Below are positions 15,389-23,114 of a stretch of DNA of 64,000 nucleotides, piece by piece. Origin of the DNA: Microbacterium ureisolvens. Lineage in GTDB: Bacteria > Actinomycetota > Actinomycetes > Actinomycetales > Microbacteriaceae. The notes beneath the pieces are model-generated. The model saw only the letters and a program-made list of their open reading frames with translations. It did no database searches and was not told the origin of the DNA. The first letter of the stretch is position 1, and each line of letters starts with the position of its first letter. Both the position numbers and the translations under genes were made by a program. Where the stretch lies: positions 1 through 64,000 of the forward strand of contig NZ_JAEUAX010000006.1 in assembly GCF_019511645.1 (NCBI RefSeq). The letters run 5' to 3'.

Positions 15389-16365
15389 CACGCCGCTCCC
15401 TTCCTCGCCGCGGTTACGCGCAGCTGCTGCTTGCGGGCGTACTCGGCGGCGGCCTCCCGCACCCAGGCGCCGTCCTCGTGCGCGTTGCGCCGATTGCGGA
15501 TGCGCTCGACGTTCATCGGCCCCCGGCCGGCGAGCACCTCGTGGAACTCCGTCCAGTCGATCTCCCTCGTGTGCCACCGCCCGGCGGCCTCGTCCCACCG
15601 CAGCTCGGGGTCGGGAAGCGTCACACCCAGCACCTCGGCCTGGGGCACCAGCATCCCGATGAACCGCTGCCGCAGGTCGTCGTTCGAGAACCGCTTGATC
15701 TTCCACGCCATCGACTGCGCCGAGTTCGGCGACTCGTCGTCGGGCGGCCCGAACATCATGAGCGACGGCCAGTACCAGCGGTTGACGGCATCCTGAGCCA
15801 TCTCCCGCTGCGCGGGCGAGCCCTGCATCAGCGTCAGCAGGATCTCGAACCCCTGCCGCTGGTGGAACGACTCCTCCTTGCAGATGCGCACCATCGCCCG
15901 GCCGTACGGACCGTACGACGCGCGGCACAGCGGCACCTGGTTGCAGATCGCGGCGCCGTCCACGAGCCAGCCGATCGCGCCCATGTCGGCCCACGTCGGC
16001 GTCGGGTAGTTGAAGATCGACGAGTACCGCGCCCGTCCCTCGATGAGCTGCTCGGTCATCTCGTCGCGCGTGATGCCGAGCGTCTGGGCGGCCGAGTACA
16101 GATAGAGCCCGTGCCCCGCTTCGTCCTGCACCTTCGCCATCAGGATCGCCTTGCGCTTGAGGCTCGGCGCCCGCGTGATCCAGTTACCCTCGGGCTGCAT
16201 GCCGATGATCTCGGAGTGCGCGTGCTGCGAGATCTGCCGGATCAGCGTCTTGCGATACGCCGCCGGCATCCAGTCCCTCGGCTCGATGCGCGAGTCGGCC
16301 TCGATGAGCGCGTCGAACGCCGCCTGCTCGGCCGCCTCATCGATCAGCGTCTCGGTCGTCATCAT
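15388..16365 (-). CDS. paaA: Phenylacetyl-CoA epoxidase catalytic subunit
   Basis: The 325-aa di-iron oxygenase subunit inserts one O2-derived atom into the ring of phenylacetyl-CoA. Conserved parts include [39 protein letters not shown] (an ExxH iron motif), [15 protein letters not shown] (the second ExxH) and [16 protein letters not shown] near the C-terminus. GAGGAG lies before the ATG; a second ATG directly follows. The PaaR-like palindrome at 16377-16398 sits immediately upstream, so this operon can start its own transcript besides reading from paaI. Confidence 0.95.
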   Translation of the reverse strand: MMTTETLIDEAAEQAAFDALIEADSRIEPRDWMPAAYRKTLIRQISQHAHSEIIGMQPEGNWITRAPSLKRKAILMAKVQDEAGHGLYLYSAAQTLGITRDEMTEQLIEGRARYSSIFNYPTPTWADMGAIGWLVDGAAICNQVPLCRASYGPYGRAMVRICKEESFHQRQGFEILLTLMQGSPAQREMAQDAVNRWYWPSLMMFGPPDDESPNSAQSMAWKIKRFSNDDLRQRFIGMLVPQAEVLGVTLPDPELRWDEAAGRWHTREIDWTEFHEVLAGRGPMNVERIRNRRNAHEDGAWVREAAAEYARKQQLRVTAARKGAA

Positions 16366-16376
16366 CGACTCCTCAT

Positions 16377-16398
16377 TTACAGACCGTTCGTTCAGTAA
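16377..16398. promoter_or_regulatory. Putative PaaR (TetR) operator upstream of paaA
   Basis: The 22-bp site runs TTACAGACCG...TCAGTAA with matching outer arms TTAC/GTAA and 8 of 11 symmetric pairs. Its right half CGTTCAGTAA recurs exactly in the site before paaF at 20648-20669. It overlaps the presumed paaA promoter, 12 nt from the start codon. Confidence 0.6.
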
Positions 16399-16401
16399 AG
16401 T

Positions 16402-16887
16402 CTACCCGGTGACGGATGCCTCGGCACCGCCGCCGACGGCATCGTCAGGGTGAGTCCGCCGCGTGGTGAAGGACCGGCCGCGGAACTCTGCGACCACGTC
16501 GCCCGTCTCGTCGGTCACCGTGACGTCGTAGAGGCCGCTGCGGCCGGAGAGGATGCGGCGCCGCGCGTGTGCGGTGAGGATCTGGCCCGCGCGCGTGGCC
16601 TTGACGAACGAGATGTCGGCTCCGGCGGCGACGGTGACGTCGTCCCCGGCGCCCGCGGCCAGCGGATCGAGCTCGTTGCACGCCATCGCGAACGCCGTGT
16701 CGGCGAGCGCGAACACCATCCCGCCGTGCGTGATCGCGAATCCGTTGGTCATGTCTTCGCGCACCCGCATCGAGACGACGGCCTCCCCGGGCTCGTCCCG
16801 CTCGACGACCATGCCGAGCGCGGCCGAGGCGCGATCGCGCCGCAGCATGCGGCGCTGCCCGGCGAAGTGCTCCGCGGGATCGCTCAC
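16402..16887 (-). CDS. paaI: Hydroxyphenylacetyl-CoA thioesterase
   Basis: The 161-aa hotdog-fold protein matches PaaI: ITHGGMVFALADTAFAMACN (about 53-72) contains the catalytic segment, followed by ADISFVKATRAGQIL and YDVTVTDETGDVVAEFRG. PaaI clears dead-end or toxic CoA esters and returns free CoA. Its ATG overlaps the paaZ stop by four bases; its stop is 3 nt from the operator that precedes paaA. Confidence 0.9.
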   Translation of the reverse strand: MSDPAEHFAGQRRMLRRDRASAALGMVVERDEPGEAVVSMRVREDMTNGFAITHGGMVFALADTAFAMACNELDPLAAGAGDDVTVAAGADISFVKATRAGQILTAHARRRILSGRSGLYDVTVTDETGDVVAEFRGRSFTTRRTHPDDAVGGGAEASVTG

Positions 16888-19013
16888 GCCGTCACCTCTC
16901 GGGCCTCGGATGGCACGGATGCGGCGGTGGCGGCATCCGTGTCCGCGGTCTTCGCGACCAGCGTGAGCACGTCGTAGGTCGCGACGGTCTCGTCACGCTG
17001 GTTCAGGATGACGGCGTCCCACCGCACCTCGCCGTACTCGTCGGTCTCGCGCGGGGTGATCTGCTTCGCCGTGAGCACCACGCGGATCTCGTCGCCGGGC
17101 GACACCGGCGTCATGAAGCGCAGGTTCTCGAGGCCGTAGTTGGCGAGCACCGGACCCGGCTCGGGATCGACGAACAGGCCCGCCGCCCACGACACGAGCA
17201 GGTACCCGTGGGCGACGCGGCCCGGGAAGAACGGGTTCGCTGCGGCGGCCTCCTCGTCCATGTGGGCGTAGAAGAGGTCGCCGGTGAAGCTCGCGAACGT
17301 CTCGATGTCGTCCAGCGTCACCGGGCGCAGGGGCGAGGCGACCTGGTCGCCGACGGCGAGCTCCGCGAGCGACTTGCGGAAGGGGTGACGATCGGAACGG
17401 GATGCTGCGCCCTGGTGCCAGACCCCGGTGAGGGCGGTCAGCATGGCGGGCGAGCCCTGCACCGCCGTGCGCTGCATGTGGTGCAGGACGGCACGGATGC
17501 CGCCGAGCTCCTCTCCCCCGCCGGCGCGGCCGGGTCCGCCGTGGACGAGGTGGGGCACCGGCGCGCCGTGGCCCGTCGACGTGCGGGCGTCGTCGCGGTC
17601 GAGGAAGAGGATGCGCCCGTTGTACGCGGCGGTGCGCGCGAGGAGGGTGGCGGCGACCGCCGGGTCGGCGGTGGCGACGCTCGTGACGAGGGACCCGCCG
17701 CCCCGGCCCACGAGGTCCGCTGCCTCGTCCACCGTGCGGTAGGCCAGAACGCTCGCCACCGGACCGAACGCCTCGACGTCGTGCACGGCGTCGGGAAGCG
17801 CATCCGGCGCGCCCTCGAACCCGATGACGATCGGGCCGACGAAGGCGCCGTCCGGGGCGGGACCCGTGGAGCCGTCCGCGAGGGTCACGTCCGGGGCATC
17901 CGTCGATCCGAGCAGGATGCGGCCGCCCGCGGCCTCGAGCGCCCCGACGGCGTGGAGCACCTCGTCGCGCTGGGCGAGCGAGACGAGCGGACCCATCGTG
18001 ACGGCGTCGGCGTGCGGGTCGCCCACGACGACGCGCTCCGCGATCCTGTCGCGCAGGGCCTCGACAAGCGGCTCGACGACCCCGGCCGGCACGATGGCGC
18101 GACGGATCGCGGTGCACTTCTGCCCGGCCTTCGTCGTGAGCTCGACCATGAGCTGTCTGACGTACGCCTCGAACTCGGGTGTGCCCGGGACGGCGTCGGG
18201 GCCGAGAACCGACGCGTTGATCGAGTCGGTCTCGCTCGTGAACCGCACGCCGGGCGCCGCCTGAGACCGCAGGCGCTCCGCGGTCGACGCGCTGCCCGTG
18301 AATCCGACGAGGTCGCCGAGGCCCAGATGGTCGAAGAGCCCCGGCACGGCACCGCTCACCAGCTGCAGGGAGCCGGCCGGCAGGCGTCCCGTCTCGACGA
18401 GGATCCGCACCCACGCCTCGGCGACATACGCCGTCGGCGTCGCAGGTTTCACGATCGTGGGCACGCCCGCCAGGAACGCCGGCGCGAACTTCTCGAGCGC
18501 ACCCCACATCGGGAAGTTGAAGGCGTTGATCTGCACGGCGACTCCGGGCAGCCGCGTGTACACGTGACGCCCGAGGAAGGAGCCGTCGTTGGACAGCGGC
18601 TCGACGGGGCCGTCGAGGTACACCTGCGCGTTCGGCAGCTCGCGCCGCCCCTTCGACGAGTACGTGAAGAGCACGCCGATGCCGCCGTCGACATCGCTCA
18701 GCGAATCGCGCGTGGTCGCACCGGCCCGCTTGGAGAGCTCGTACAGCTCCTCCTTGCGCGCGGTGAGCGCGATGCCGAACTCCTTCAGCAGCAGCGCGCG
18801 CTGGTGGAAGGTCAGCGCGCCGAGGCCGGCCTGGCCCACCGAGCGGGCGTGGGAGATCGCTCCGGCGAGGTCGATGCCCTCGGTGCTGACGAGCGTCACG
18901 ACCTCGCCCGTCGAGGCGTCGCGCACGTCCGTCGCCCCGGCTTCGGATGCGGGCGTCCACCATTCGTCGCGCAGGTAGCTGGGGAGGACGGCCGTCCCTG
19001 TCCGCTCGATCAT
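16884..19013 (-). CDS. paaZ: Bifunctional oxepin-CoA hydrolase / semialdehyde dehydrogenase
   Basis: The 709-aa fusion has an N-terminal aldehyde dehydrogenase (about 1-520; VQINAFNFPMWGALEKFAPA, GFTGSASTAERL, catalytic Glu in TSETDSINASVL and Cys in TKAGQKCTAIRR) and a C-terminal MaoC-like (R)-hydratase (about 560-700; ETFASFTGDLFYAHMDEEA, NPFFPGRVAHGYLLVSWAAG). PaaZ opens the oxepin ring and oxidises the resulting aldehyde to 3-oxo-5,6-dehydrosuberyl-CoA. Both active sites look intact. It overlaps paaH and paaI by four bases at either end. Confidence 0.94.
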   Translation of the reverse strand: MIERTGTAVLPSYLRDEWWTPASEAGATDVRDASTGEVVTLVSTEGIDLAGAISHARSVGQAGLGALTFHQRALLLKEFGIALTARKEELYELSKRAGATTRDSLSDVDGGIGVLFTYSSKGRRELPNAQVYLDGPVEPLSNDGSFLGRHVYTRLPGVAVQINAFNFPMWGALEKFAPAFLAGVPTIVKPATPTAYVAEAWVRILVETGRLPAGSLQLVSGAVPGLFDHLGLGDLVGFTGSASTAERLRSQAAPGVRFTSETDSINASVLGPDAVPGTPEFEAYVRQLMVELTTKAGQKCTAIRRAIVPAGVVEPLVEALRDRIAERVVVGDPHADAVTMGPLVSLAQRDEVLHAVGALEAAGGRILLGSTDAPDVTLADGSTGPAPDGAFVGPIVIGFEGAPDALPDAVHDVEAFGPVASVLAYRTVDEAADLVGRGGGSLVTSVATADPAVAATLLARTAAYNGRILFLDRDDARTSTGHGAPVPHLVHGGPGRAGGGEELGGIRAVLHHMQRTAVQGSPAMLTALTGVWHQGAASRSDRHPFRKSLAELAVGDQVASPLRPVTLDDIETFASFTGDLFYAHMDEEAAAANPFFPGRVAHGYLLVSWAAGLFVDPEPGPVLANYGLENLRFMTPVSPGDEIRVVLTAKQITPRETDEYGEVRWDAVILNQRDETVATYDVLTLVAKTADTDAATAASVPSEAREVTA

Positions 19014-19870
19014 CGCTGTTCACTCCATTCGTAGAAGCCGCGGCCGGTCTTGCGGCCGAGATGTCCGTCCGCGACGAGGCGCCTGAGCAGTTCCGGAGGA
19101 GCGAAGCGCTCCCCGAGCCGGCGGTGCAGCTCCTCGGCGATGCCGAGTCGCACGTCGAGGCCGACGAGGTCGGTCGTGCGCAGCGGGCCGAGCGGATGCC
19201 GGTACCCGAGCTGCATCGCCGCATCGATGTCGGCAGCCGAGGCCACGCCCTCCTCGAGCATGCGGATCGCCTCGAGCCCGAGCGCGACGCCGAGTCGGCT
19301 CGACGCGAAGCCCGGGCTGTCGCGCACGACGATCGGCGTCTTGCCGAGCGCGGTGATCCAGCCGCGCGCGTCGTCGACGAGCGCGGGGTCGGTCGCCGCG
19401 CCGGTCACGACCTCGACGAGCTGCGACGTCGGCACGGGGTTGAAGAAGTGCAGGCCCAGGAAGCGCTCCGGGCGGTCGAGGCCGGATGCGAGGTCGTCGA
19501 TCGAGATCGATGAGGTGTTGGTGGCGAGCGCCGCATCCGATCCGAGCACGCGCTCGGCGCGCGCGAGCGCCGCGAGCTTCAGCTCCCGATCCTCGGGGAC
19601 CGCCTCGACCACGAGGTGACAGCCGGCCAGTGCCGCAGCATCCGTCGCGGTCTCGATCGCCGCGGCGAGCGCGTCGTACCCGATGTCGGTCGTGCCGCGC
19701 TCGACGCTCTGCCGCACGCTCTCGAGAAGACGAGCGGATGCTGAGGCCGCCGCCTCGTCGTCGCGCTCGACCACGACCACCCCGGCGCCGGCGAGCACGA
19801 ACGCGTGTGCGATGCCCGCACCCATGCGCCCGCCGCCGATCACCCCGACCCGCCCCGGAACGTCGTTCAT
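19010..19870 (-). CDS. paaH: 3-hydroxyacyl-CoA dehydrogenase (PaaH)
   Basis: The 286-aa NAD-dependent dehydrogenase starts MNDVPGRVGVIGGGRMGAG with the Rossmann loop GGGRMG, carries the family signature GLHFFNPVPTSQLVEVVTG (about 140) and ends in the helical C-terminal domain (GRKTGRGFYEWS). It oxidises 3-hydroxyadipyl-CoA. A GTG at 19873 is in frame just before, but AGGA is better spaced for the ATG at 19870. The gene overlaps paaF and paaZ. Confidence 0.88.
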   Translation of the reverse strand: MNDVPGRVGVIGGGRMGAGIAHAFVLAGAGVVVVERDDEAAASASARLLESVRQSVERGTTDIGYDALAAAIETATDAAALAGCHLVVEAVPEDRELKLAALARAERVLGSDAALATNTSSISIDDLASGLDRPERFLGLHFFNPVPTSQLVEVVTGAATDPALVDDARGWITALGKTPIVVRDSPGFASSRLGVALGLEAIRMLEEGVASAADIDAAMQLGYRHPLGPLRTTDLVGLDVRLGIAEELHRRLGERFAPPELLRRLVADGHLGRKTGRGFYEWSEQR

Positions 19871-20604
19871 CACCGCTTCCTCTCGAGGAAGGCCGTCATG
19901 CGCCGGTCCTTCTCCGGGCTCTCGAAGAGCTGCGCCTGCAGTTCGAGCTCGATCTCGGGATGGGCCGCGCGCGGGGCGAGCAGCGCCGTCTTCGTGTGGC
20001 GCGTAGCAAGCGGGTCGTTGTGCGCGATGCGGTCGGCGATCGCATGGGCCGCGGCGAGCAGATCGCCGGGATCATAAAGGGACGACACGAGCCCCCACTC
20101 GACGGCGGTCGCAGCATCCAGGATCCGCCCCGTGAGCAGCATCTCGGCGGCGCGGGCCTCACCGACGATCTCGGGCAGACGCCAGGTCGCGCCGGCCGCG
20201 GCGATGATGCCGAGACCGGTCTCGGGGTTGCCGATCTTGAGGCTCGGCGTGCCGATACGGATGTCTGCCGCGTACGCGAGCTCGGCCCCGCCGCCCAGCG
20301 CGTAGCCGTCGATCGCCGCGATGACGGGCATCGGGAGACCCCGCACCCGCGTGAACGCCCGTGTGTTGATGCCGCGGCGGGCGTCGGCGGCGCGGCGCTC
20401 GCGCAGCTGCGCGATGTCGGCACCCGAGGCGAACACGCCGTCGGAGCCGGTGAGGATAAGCGTGCGCGGCTCGCGCTCGAGCTCGCCGCACAGCTCGTGC
20501 AGGCGGTCGATGGTGTTCTGGTCGATGGCGTTGCGCACCTCGGGCCGCGACAGCGTCGCGACGACGCGGTCCTCGCGACGCTCGATCTTGAGCGGCTCAG
20601 GCAT
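19870..20604 (-). CDS. paaF: Enoyl-CoA hydratase (PaaF-like), first gene of the paa block
   Basis: The 244-aa crotonase shows FASGADIAQLRER and AAIDGYALGGGAELAYAADI (oxyanion hole) and PETGLGIIAAAGATWRLP, close to hydratases that act on 2,3-dehydroadipyl-CoA. As first gene ahead of paaH-paaZ-paaI it is assigned PaaF; the distinction from PaaG is positional. GAGAGG suits the ATG at 20604 (spacing 6) better than the abutting ATG at 20610. The PaaR-like palindrome lies about 45 bp upstream. Confidence 0.75.
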   Translation of the reverse strand: MPEPLKIERREDRVVATLSRPEVRNAIDQNTIDRLHELCGELEREPRTLILTGSDGVFASGADIAQLRERRAADARRGINTRAFTRVRGLPMPVIAAIDGYALGGGAELAYAADIRIGTPSLKIGNPETGLGIIAAAGATWRLPEIVGEARAAEMLLTGRILDAATAVEWGLVSSLYDPGDLLAAAHAIADRIAHNDPLATRHTKTALLAPRAAHPEIELELQAQLFESPEKDRRMTAFLERKR

Positions 20605-20647
20605 CGGCATCCTCTCGCTCCGCTCCGTCGCGGTCTCGCGCCCATAA

Positions 20648-20669
20648 TATCTGATCGATCGTTCAGTAA
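20648..20669. promoter_or_regulatory. Putative PaaR (TetR) operator upstream of paaF
   Basis: The core CTGATCGATCGTTCAG (20651-20666) is a 16-bp palindrome with one mismatched pair, extended by GTAA on the right, and shares CGTTCAGTAA with the site before paaA. It overlaps an AT-richer stretch (ATAATAT) in the divergent gap between paaF and the TetR gene. Confidence 0.65.
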
Positions 20670-20696
20670 TGGCATGCGCTCACGTTCGATCCATGC

Positions 20697-20752
20697 GCTC
20701 TCGCCGAGATCACCCGTCGCGTGCGCGCGCGACGTTTCCGCTCGGCGAGAGC
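20697..20752. repeat. Nested hairpin in the paaF-paaR divergent gap
   Basis: GCTCTCGCCGAG (20697-20708) pairs perfectly with CTCGGCGAGAGC (20741-20752). Inside, CGTCGCG (20715-20721) pairs with CGCGACG (20728-20734) around a 6-nt loop, leaving a symmetric 6/6 internal loop. The structure is strand-symmetric and is not part of any gene seen. Confidence 0.5.
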
Positions 20753-20835
20753 ACGCGATGTGGACAACGGCGACGCGCGGCACGGACGAGAGGTCGGGAG
20801 ATGGATGCTGCCGGCACAGGTGCGAGACTGGGCGC

Positions 20836-21444
20836 ATGTCGGCGAGCACCGAGGCCTCCCCCGCGCGACGCGGGCGGCCGGGCTACGACCGCGACCAGGT
20901 GCTCGCGGTGGCGGTGGCCCTCTTCAACGAGCAGGGATACGACGCGACGTCCGTCTCCCATCTGGCGTCACGCCTGGGCCTGACCAAGTCGGCGCTGTAC
21001 CACCACTTCGACTCGAAGGAGCAGCTGCTCGCGCTCGCCCTCGGCGAGGCGCTCGACGGGCTGGAGGGCGTGCTCGACGGCCCGGACGCGGCGGTGACCG
21101 ACCCGGCCGAACGGCTCGGGGCGGTGCTGCGCGGCGCGGTGCGCGTGCTCGTCGACAAGCTCCCCTACGTCACCCTTCTGCTGCGGGTGCGCGGCAACAG
21201 CGACGTCGAGCGCGCCGCCCTCCAGCGGCGGCGGGCGTTCGACCACCGCGTGACTGCGCTCGTGGCCGAGGCGCAGCGCGCCGGTCAGGTGCGCGCCGAC
21301 GTCGACGGCGCCGTCGCCACGCGTCTGGTGTTCGGCATGGTCAACTCGATCGTCGAGTGGTACCGCCCCGGCGGCGCCGTCGACCGAGAGCGCCTTGCCC
21401 ACGACGTCGTCGCAGTCGCGCTGGACGGCATGCGCACCCGCTGA
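20836..21444 (+). CDS. paaR: TetR-family regulator, PaaR candidate
   Basis: The 202-aa protein has an N-terminal TetR helix-turn-helix (about 18-62; ATSVSHLASRLGLTKSALYHHF) and a helical ligand domain. It diverges from paaF across an operator-like palindrome that recurs before paaA, the arrangement of PaaR, which is released from DNA by phenylacetyl-CoA. There is no Shine-Dalgarno site before the ATG; GAGACT 6 nt upstream may be a -10 box, so the mRNA may be leaderless. The ligand is inferred from context. Confidence 0.78.
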   Translation: MSASTEASPARRGRPGYDRDQVLAVAVALFNEQGYDATSVSHLASRLGLTKSALYHHFDSKEQLLALALGEALDGLEGVLDGPDAAVTDPAERLGAVLRGAVRVLVDKLPYVTLLLRVRGNSDVERAALQRRRAFDHRVTALVAEAQRAGQVRADVDGAVATRLVFGMVNSIVEWYRPGGAVDRERLAHDVVAVALDGMRTR

Positions 21445-21460
21445 CCGGTCGCGACGGGAA

Positions 21461-21510
21461 GGGCACGGTCACGACACGAAGGGCACGGTCACGACACGAA
21501 GGGCATGGTC
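21461..21510. repeat. Short tandem repeat, 20-bp unit
   Basis: The unit GGGCACGGTCACGACACGAA occurs twice exactly (21461-21480, 21481-21500) and is followed by a decayed half copy, with another degenerate half copy before it from 21447. It lies between the TetR stop and the transporter stop and encodes nothing. Confidence 0.7.
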
Positions 21511-21538
21511 CGCGACGGGACGAGCGGGACGGGACGAC

Positions 21539-21585
21539 GGATGCCGCGGCCCGCGGCCTGCGGGCAGGCTGGGGACGCGGCATCC
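21539..21585. terminator. Stem-loop between convergent paaR and MHS transporter
   Basis: GGATGCCGCG (21539-21548) pairs with CGCGGCATCC (21576-21585), a perfect 10-bp stem with a 27-nt GC-rich loop. It sits between two convergent stop codons and may serve both directions. No U-tract is present. Confidence 0.5.
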
Positions 21586-21601
21586 GCCTTCGAAACGAGG
21601 C

Positions 21602-22990
21602 TCAGGCCTTGGAGAGGCCGTAGATCGGGCTGACCGACTGCTCGGCTTCGTGGTCGGGACCCAGCGGGATGCCGGAGCGGTCGCGCAGCAGCAGCGTCGC
21701 GATGAGGCCGATCACCGTCATGCCCGCCAGGTACCAGGTGACCGACAGGGTCGAGCCCGTCTGCTGGACCAGCCACTGCGCGATCGTCGGGGCGAACGCG
21801 CCGCCGAGGATCGCGCCGATCGCGTACGAGATCGAGACGCCCGAGAAGCGGATGGATGCCGGGAAAAGCTCCGAGTACAGCGCGGCCTGGGGGCCGTACG
21901 TGAAGCCGAGGCCGATCGTGAGGATCGCGAGGCCCAGGAAAAGCAGCCAGATGTCGCCGGTGTTCACGAGGGGGAAGAGCAGGAACACGCCCACGAGCTG
22001 CAGGATCCAGCCGATGATGTACGTGGTGCGGCGGCCGATGCGGTCCGAGATGAACCCGGCGGCCAGCGTCGAGAGCAGCCAGGTGACGGCCGAGCCCGCG
22101 ACAGCCCACAGCACCGGCCCGCGCTCGAGGCCGAGCGGCCCCTCGGGGTTCGTGGAGTAGCCCTGGATGTACCCGCCGGTGGTCATGTAGCCGACGGCGT
22201 TGTTGCCCGCGAAGACCAGCGCGGCGATGATCACGAGCAGCAGGTGCTTGCGGAAGAGCGTGATGATCGGCATCTTCGCCTTCTCCTTGCGCTCGGCGAG
22301 CTCGGCGAAGACCGGGCTCTCCTCGACGCGGCGGCGGACGTAGTAGCCCACGAGGATCAGCACGACGCTGAGCAGGAACGGCACGCGCCAGCCCCACACG
22401 AGGAACGCGTCGCCGGGGGCGATCATCGCCATGAGCGCCATGACGCCCGAGGCGAGGAGGAGACCCAGCGGCACGCCGATCTGCGGCGAGGCGCCGAACG
22501 CGCCGCGGCGCTTCTTGGGCGCGTGCTCGACGGCCATCAGCACGGCGCCGCCCCACTCGCCGCCTGCGGAGATGCCCTGGATGATGCGCAGGAGGACGAG
22601 GAGGATCGGCGCCGCGACGCCGATCGCCTCGTAGGTCGGCAGCAGGCCGATGAGGGCAGTCGCCGCGCCCATGAGGATCAGCGTCCACATGAGCACGACC
22701 TTGCGGCCGTACTTGTCGCCGAAATGACCGGCGAGGAAGGCGCCCAGCGGGCGGAAGAGGAAGCTCACGCCGACGGTCGCGAAGGCGACGATCGCGCTGT
22801 TCGCGCCGAGCGGCGCGAAGAACAGCTGGCCGAACACGAGTCCGACCGCGGTGGCGTAGATGAAGAAGTCGTACCACTCGACGGTGGTGCCGACGACGGT
22901 CGCGAAAACGACGCGGCGTCGGTCTGTGGTGGACGCGATGGTTCCGGTCGGGGTGAACCCTGCTGCGGGCCCGGATGTGCTGCTGCTCAT
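21602..22990 (-). CDS. MHS-family (MFS) metabolite:H+ symporter
   Basis: The 462-aa membrane protein has about 12 hydrophobic segments and metabolite:H+ symporter hallmarks: VVGTTVEWYDFFIYATA at the first helix, FGDKYGRKVVLM in the loop 2-3, GISAGGEWGGAVLMAVEH, and GWRVPFLLSVVL. Relatives import organic acids, including aromatic acids, shikimate and 4-hydroxyphenylacetate-like compounds. Lying back to back with the homoprotocatechuate operon, it probably imports that pathway's substrate (inference). AGGAG precedes the ATG at 22990. Confidence 0.85.
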   Translation of the reverse strand: MSSSTSGPAAGFTPTGTIASTTDRRRVVFATVVGTTVEWYDFFIYATAVGLVFGQLFFAPLGANSAIVAFATVGVSFLFRPLGAFLAGHFGDKYGRKVVLMWTLILMGAATALIGLLPTYEAIGVAAPILLVLLRIIQGISAGGEWGGAVLMAVEHAPKKRRGAFGASPQIGVPLGLLLASGVMALMAMIAPGDAFLVWGWRVPFLLSVVLILVGYYVRRRVEESPVFAELAERKEKAKMPIITLFRKHLLLVIIAALVFAGNNAVGYMTTGGYIQGYSTNPEGPLGLERGPVLWAVAGSAVTWLLSTLAAGFISDRIGRRTTYIIGWILQLVGVFLLFPLVNTGDIWLLFLGLAILTIGLGFTYGPQAALYSELFPASIRFSGVSISYAIGAILGGAFAPTIAQWLVQQTGSTLSVTWYLAGMTVIGLIATLLLRDRSGIPLGPDHEAEQSVSPIYGLSKA

Positions 22991-23062
22991 GGTGACTCCT
23001 GTGTCGGGGGCTGACGGCGTCGTCGCCGGCGAACCGATGAGGTGGTTGCCGGATGCAGCACG

Positions 23063-23074
23063 ATCATATACGAT
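23063..23074. promoter_or_regulatory. AT-rich quasi-palindrome in the transporter/hpa divergent promoter
   Basis: ATCATATACGAT has 5 of 6 symmetric pairs and contains TATGAT on the minus strand, a good -10 box for the transporter, while TACGAT (23069-23074) could be the -10 of the operon to the right. It is followed by the related GGATACGA. A site for the GntR regulator encoded in the operon is plausible. Confidence 0.4.
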
Positions 23075-23114
23075 TTCGGATACGACGCAACAGATCGCTT
23101 CGAAGAGGGAGCTC

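Noticed and set aside
21447..21510. CRISPR-like repeat array
   Set aside because: The 20-bp units are directly adjacent with no spacers, and there are no cas genes.
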